A stretch of 64,000 bases of DNA from Botryosphaeria dothidea (taxonomy: Eukaryota > Ascomycota > Dothideomycetes > Botryosphaeriales > Botryosphaeriaceae), in contig WWBZ02000040.1 in the NCBI GenBank assembly GCA_011503125.2, positions 2,046,001 to 2,110,000 on the forward strand. The letters run 5' to 3'. The position numbers and the translations under genes were made by a program. The number at the start of each line of letters is the position of its first letter. The stretch's first letter is position 1. The notes below the pieces were generated by a model that saw nothing but the letters and a program-made list of their open reading frames with translations, searched no databases and was not told the DNA's origin. Of this stretch, positions 62,445-64,000 are shown one piece after another.

Positions 62445-64000
62445 CTAAGAAAACAGATCAGAAAACCTTCTCCCGCGACGGCCAGCATAGTCAGCCGCTA
62501 TAAAGTCGCGCGAATCAAGAATGCCAGTATTCACGCGCTCTTCACCAAGTTGAACGAGGAATTTCGCTGTCTCGTAATGCTCGTTCATCACAGCCCATAT
62601 CAACGCAGTGTGGCCATCGACATCAACCAGGTTGGCATCCACAAATTCTGGCCCGAGGTCTGTCAGCAGCTTGACGATTCCCACATACCCTCCTTTTGCC
62701 GCCCACAGCAGTGACGTCATGTTCCGCCAGCCACGGGCATTGAAATGAGCTCTGCCGCAGCAAATGCTGGCAAAAGCTCGGACCATGGCTTCCAGGCCCT
62801 TTTCTGCTGCACATCCGAGGGCTGTCTGGGTGAATGACTCTGTCGAGATATTGACGTCGACTCGATCAGGAGGGTATGCCAGGAGCGTGGTAACTACACC
62901 CAATTGATTTTTGATCACGGCATCCTGAAGCGCTGTTCGGCCGGAGCGGTTGGTTCGATTGGCGTTGACTTGCTCTGGTCCGAGATCCATCAGTAGCTGC
63001 ACGACATCAGCATGGCCGTTTGCTGCTGCCAGCATGAGCGGTGTGTGTTCGAACTTGTCTCTTCGGTCGGGGTTCACTGTGCTTGGACTGAGGCTGATGA
63101 GCAGCTCGACGACCTTGTGATGCCCATTTTGTGCAGCGTATGACAGCGGTGTCCGCCTGTTGATATCTTCTGTTGTGTCCGCGTCCACCCGTTCTTGGCC
63201 AAGGCGGATGAGCGAACCAACCAGGTCGGGGTATCCTTTTTGGGCTGCGACAGTGATGACCGGGTGCCGGCGACAGTGGATGCTGGAATTCAAATCCACT
63301 GCTCCTGGTCTGAGGCCAGTGAATGACTCTACCACACCACGGTGTCCGTTGTTTACTGCATACCCTAAGGGAGTTGGGTAGCCAAAGGCTACTCCAGAAT
63401 CGAGGCGGACTCTCCGTGGTCTGAGGTTGAGAAGTATCTGGACGACCGCTTCATGACCTTCCCTAGATGCCAGCGCGAGAGGGGTCATAATGCAGCTTTC
63501 GTCTTCACGGTCGATATCGGCATCTCTGAAGTGTACGCTCAGGTGCGCGGTGAGAATTGATGTAAAAATTTCCCCGAGCCCAAAATATACCAGCGTATAT
63601 GACCATAGCCATTGTGCGAGTTCCTGGCTGTATTCGCTCCAGTAGCCTTCGCCATTTCCTGCTTGGGTAGCTGCAACTGTAAAGTTCCTGCTTCGCAAGA
63701 ACTTAAGAATTAAGCCATTGCATTCGCGCAAAAATGCACTCTCACATTGTCGCGCGTGGTGCCCCCAGTAGCTGGCAGAGTACCGAAGCAACTTGTGGCG
63801 GTCCGTTCGCTCCTCGAAGTCGTGATCGGACGTGGCTCTTCCGTCGGTGAACGCATCGAAGGTAAGATACGTAAGACACGCGCGGGCCATGTTCATTGGG
63901 GCGTGGGTCATCCATTCTAGAGGATTGACGTCGAAGTATTCTTTAGTTGTGATGAACGAGCTGAATGATTCGGCTGCGATAGTTGATGGACACAAGCCCG
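62445..64000 (-). CDS. NLR-like ankyrin-repeat protein (C-terminal part, runs off right edge)
   Basis: The frame is open to the window edge and ends with TAG at 62445-62447; about 518 codons are visible. No real start is present: the first possible initiator near 63995 is TTG inside the frame. The N-terminal visible part (FITTKEYFDVNPLEWM, ARACLTYLTFDAF, RYSASYWGHHARQ) matches the segment that links the NACHT or NB-ARC ATPase module to repeats in fungal NLR proteins. About seven or eight ankyrin repeats follow, e.g. TPLSYAAQNGHHKVVELLI, TPLMLAAANGHADVVQLLM, TSLLWAAKGGYVGIVKLL and TALIWAVMNEHYETAKFLV. Such proteins act in non-self recognition and programmed cell death in fungi. The ATPase module itself lies outside the window, so NLR identity is inferred. 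A candidate mobile element lies between this gene and the protease relic. Confidence 0.8.
   Translation of the reverse strand, partial: GLCPSTIAAESFSSFITTKEYFDVNPLEWMTHAPMNMARACLTYLTFDAFTDGRATSDHDFEERTDRHKLLRYSASYWGHHARQCESAFLRECNGLILKFLRSRNFTVAATQAGNGEGYWSEYSQELAQWLWSYTLVYFGLGEIFTSILTAHLSVHFRDADIDREDESCIMTPLALASREGHEAVVQILLNLRPRRVRLDSGVAFGYPTPLGYAVNNGHRGVVESFTGLRPGAVDLNSSIHCRRHPVITVAAQKGYPDLVGSLIRLGQERVDADTTEDINRRTPLSYAAQNGHHKVVELLISLSPSTVNPDRRDKFEHTPLMLAAANGHADVVQLLMDLGPEQVNANRTNRSGRTALQDAVIKNQLGVVTTLLAYPPDRVDVNISTESFTQTALGCAAEKGLEAMVRAFASICCGRAHFNARGWRNMTSLLWAAKGGYVGIVKLLTDLGPEFVDANLVDVDGHTALIWAVMNEHYETAKFLVQLGEERVNTGILDSRDFIAADYAGRRGRRFSDLFS

Noticed and set aside
63980..64000. Start of the ankyrin protein near 63995
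   Set aside because: The codon is TTG and the frame continues to the window edge with NLR-like sequence, so the gene is cut by the window and does not start here.
1..64000. CRISPR arrays, bacterial operons or ribosome binding sites
   Set aside because: The window is eukaryotic with spliced genes; no regularly spaced direct repeats of CRISPR type were seen.

Overview
The window looks like nuclear DNA of a filamentous ascomycete, most likely a Dothideomycete. The genes carry short (about 50-75 nt) GT-AG introns. The order non-reducing PKS, CMR1-type regulator, trihydroxynaphthalene reductase is the dihydroxynaphthalene (DHN) melanin cluster known from Dothideomycetes. The 5S rRNA and tRNA genes lie singly among protein genes, as in other filamentous fungi. 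The species cannot be named from the sequence alone.

Layout. 1-609: 5' part of a prefoldin subunit 3 gene, leaving the left edge. 1854-8459: melanin PKS on the minus strand, rebuilt as three exons and 2165 residues (SAT-KS-AT-PT-ACP-ACP-TE). 8460-28470: a 20-kb divergent spacer in which I find no convincing gene. 28471-31781: CMR1-like transcription factor with two C2H2 fingers plus a Zn2Cys6 cluster, 1002 residues. 36844-37782: 1,3,8-trihydroxynaphthalene reductase. No scytalone dehydratase is present, so the pathway must be completed elsewhere in the genome.

38905-39001 holds an intron-containing tRNA-Ser(TGA), followed by two decayed tRNA-like sequences. A housekeeping block comes next: rhomboid RBD2 and GPI transamidase subunit GAA1 (divergent, 202 bp apart), a VOC-domain protein with a long Ser-rich tail, and the ribosome biogenesis methyltransferase EMG1/NEP1. 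Then come a classical SDR, NADPH oxidase NoxB and a dispersed 5S rRNA gene.

The right end (57.9-64 kb) looks accessory. It has a BAHD/trichothecene-type acyltransferase, a subtilisin-like protease whose frame is broken by two TAG codons at expected Trp positions, an AT-rich element with imperfect terminal inverted repeats, and the ankyrin-repeat C-terminal part of an NLR-like protein running off the right edge.

In the melanin cluster, the PKS makes 1,3,6,8-tetrahydroxynaphthalene, the reductase acts on the tri- (and possibly tetra-) hydroxynaphthalene intermediates, and CMR1 is the expected activator. The most notable observations are the 20-kb spacer, the twin TAG codons in the protease, and a 13-residue motif in the VOC protein repeated with only synonymous differences.
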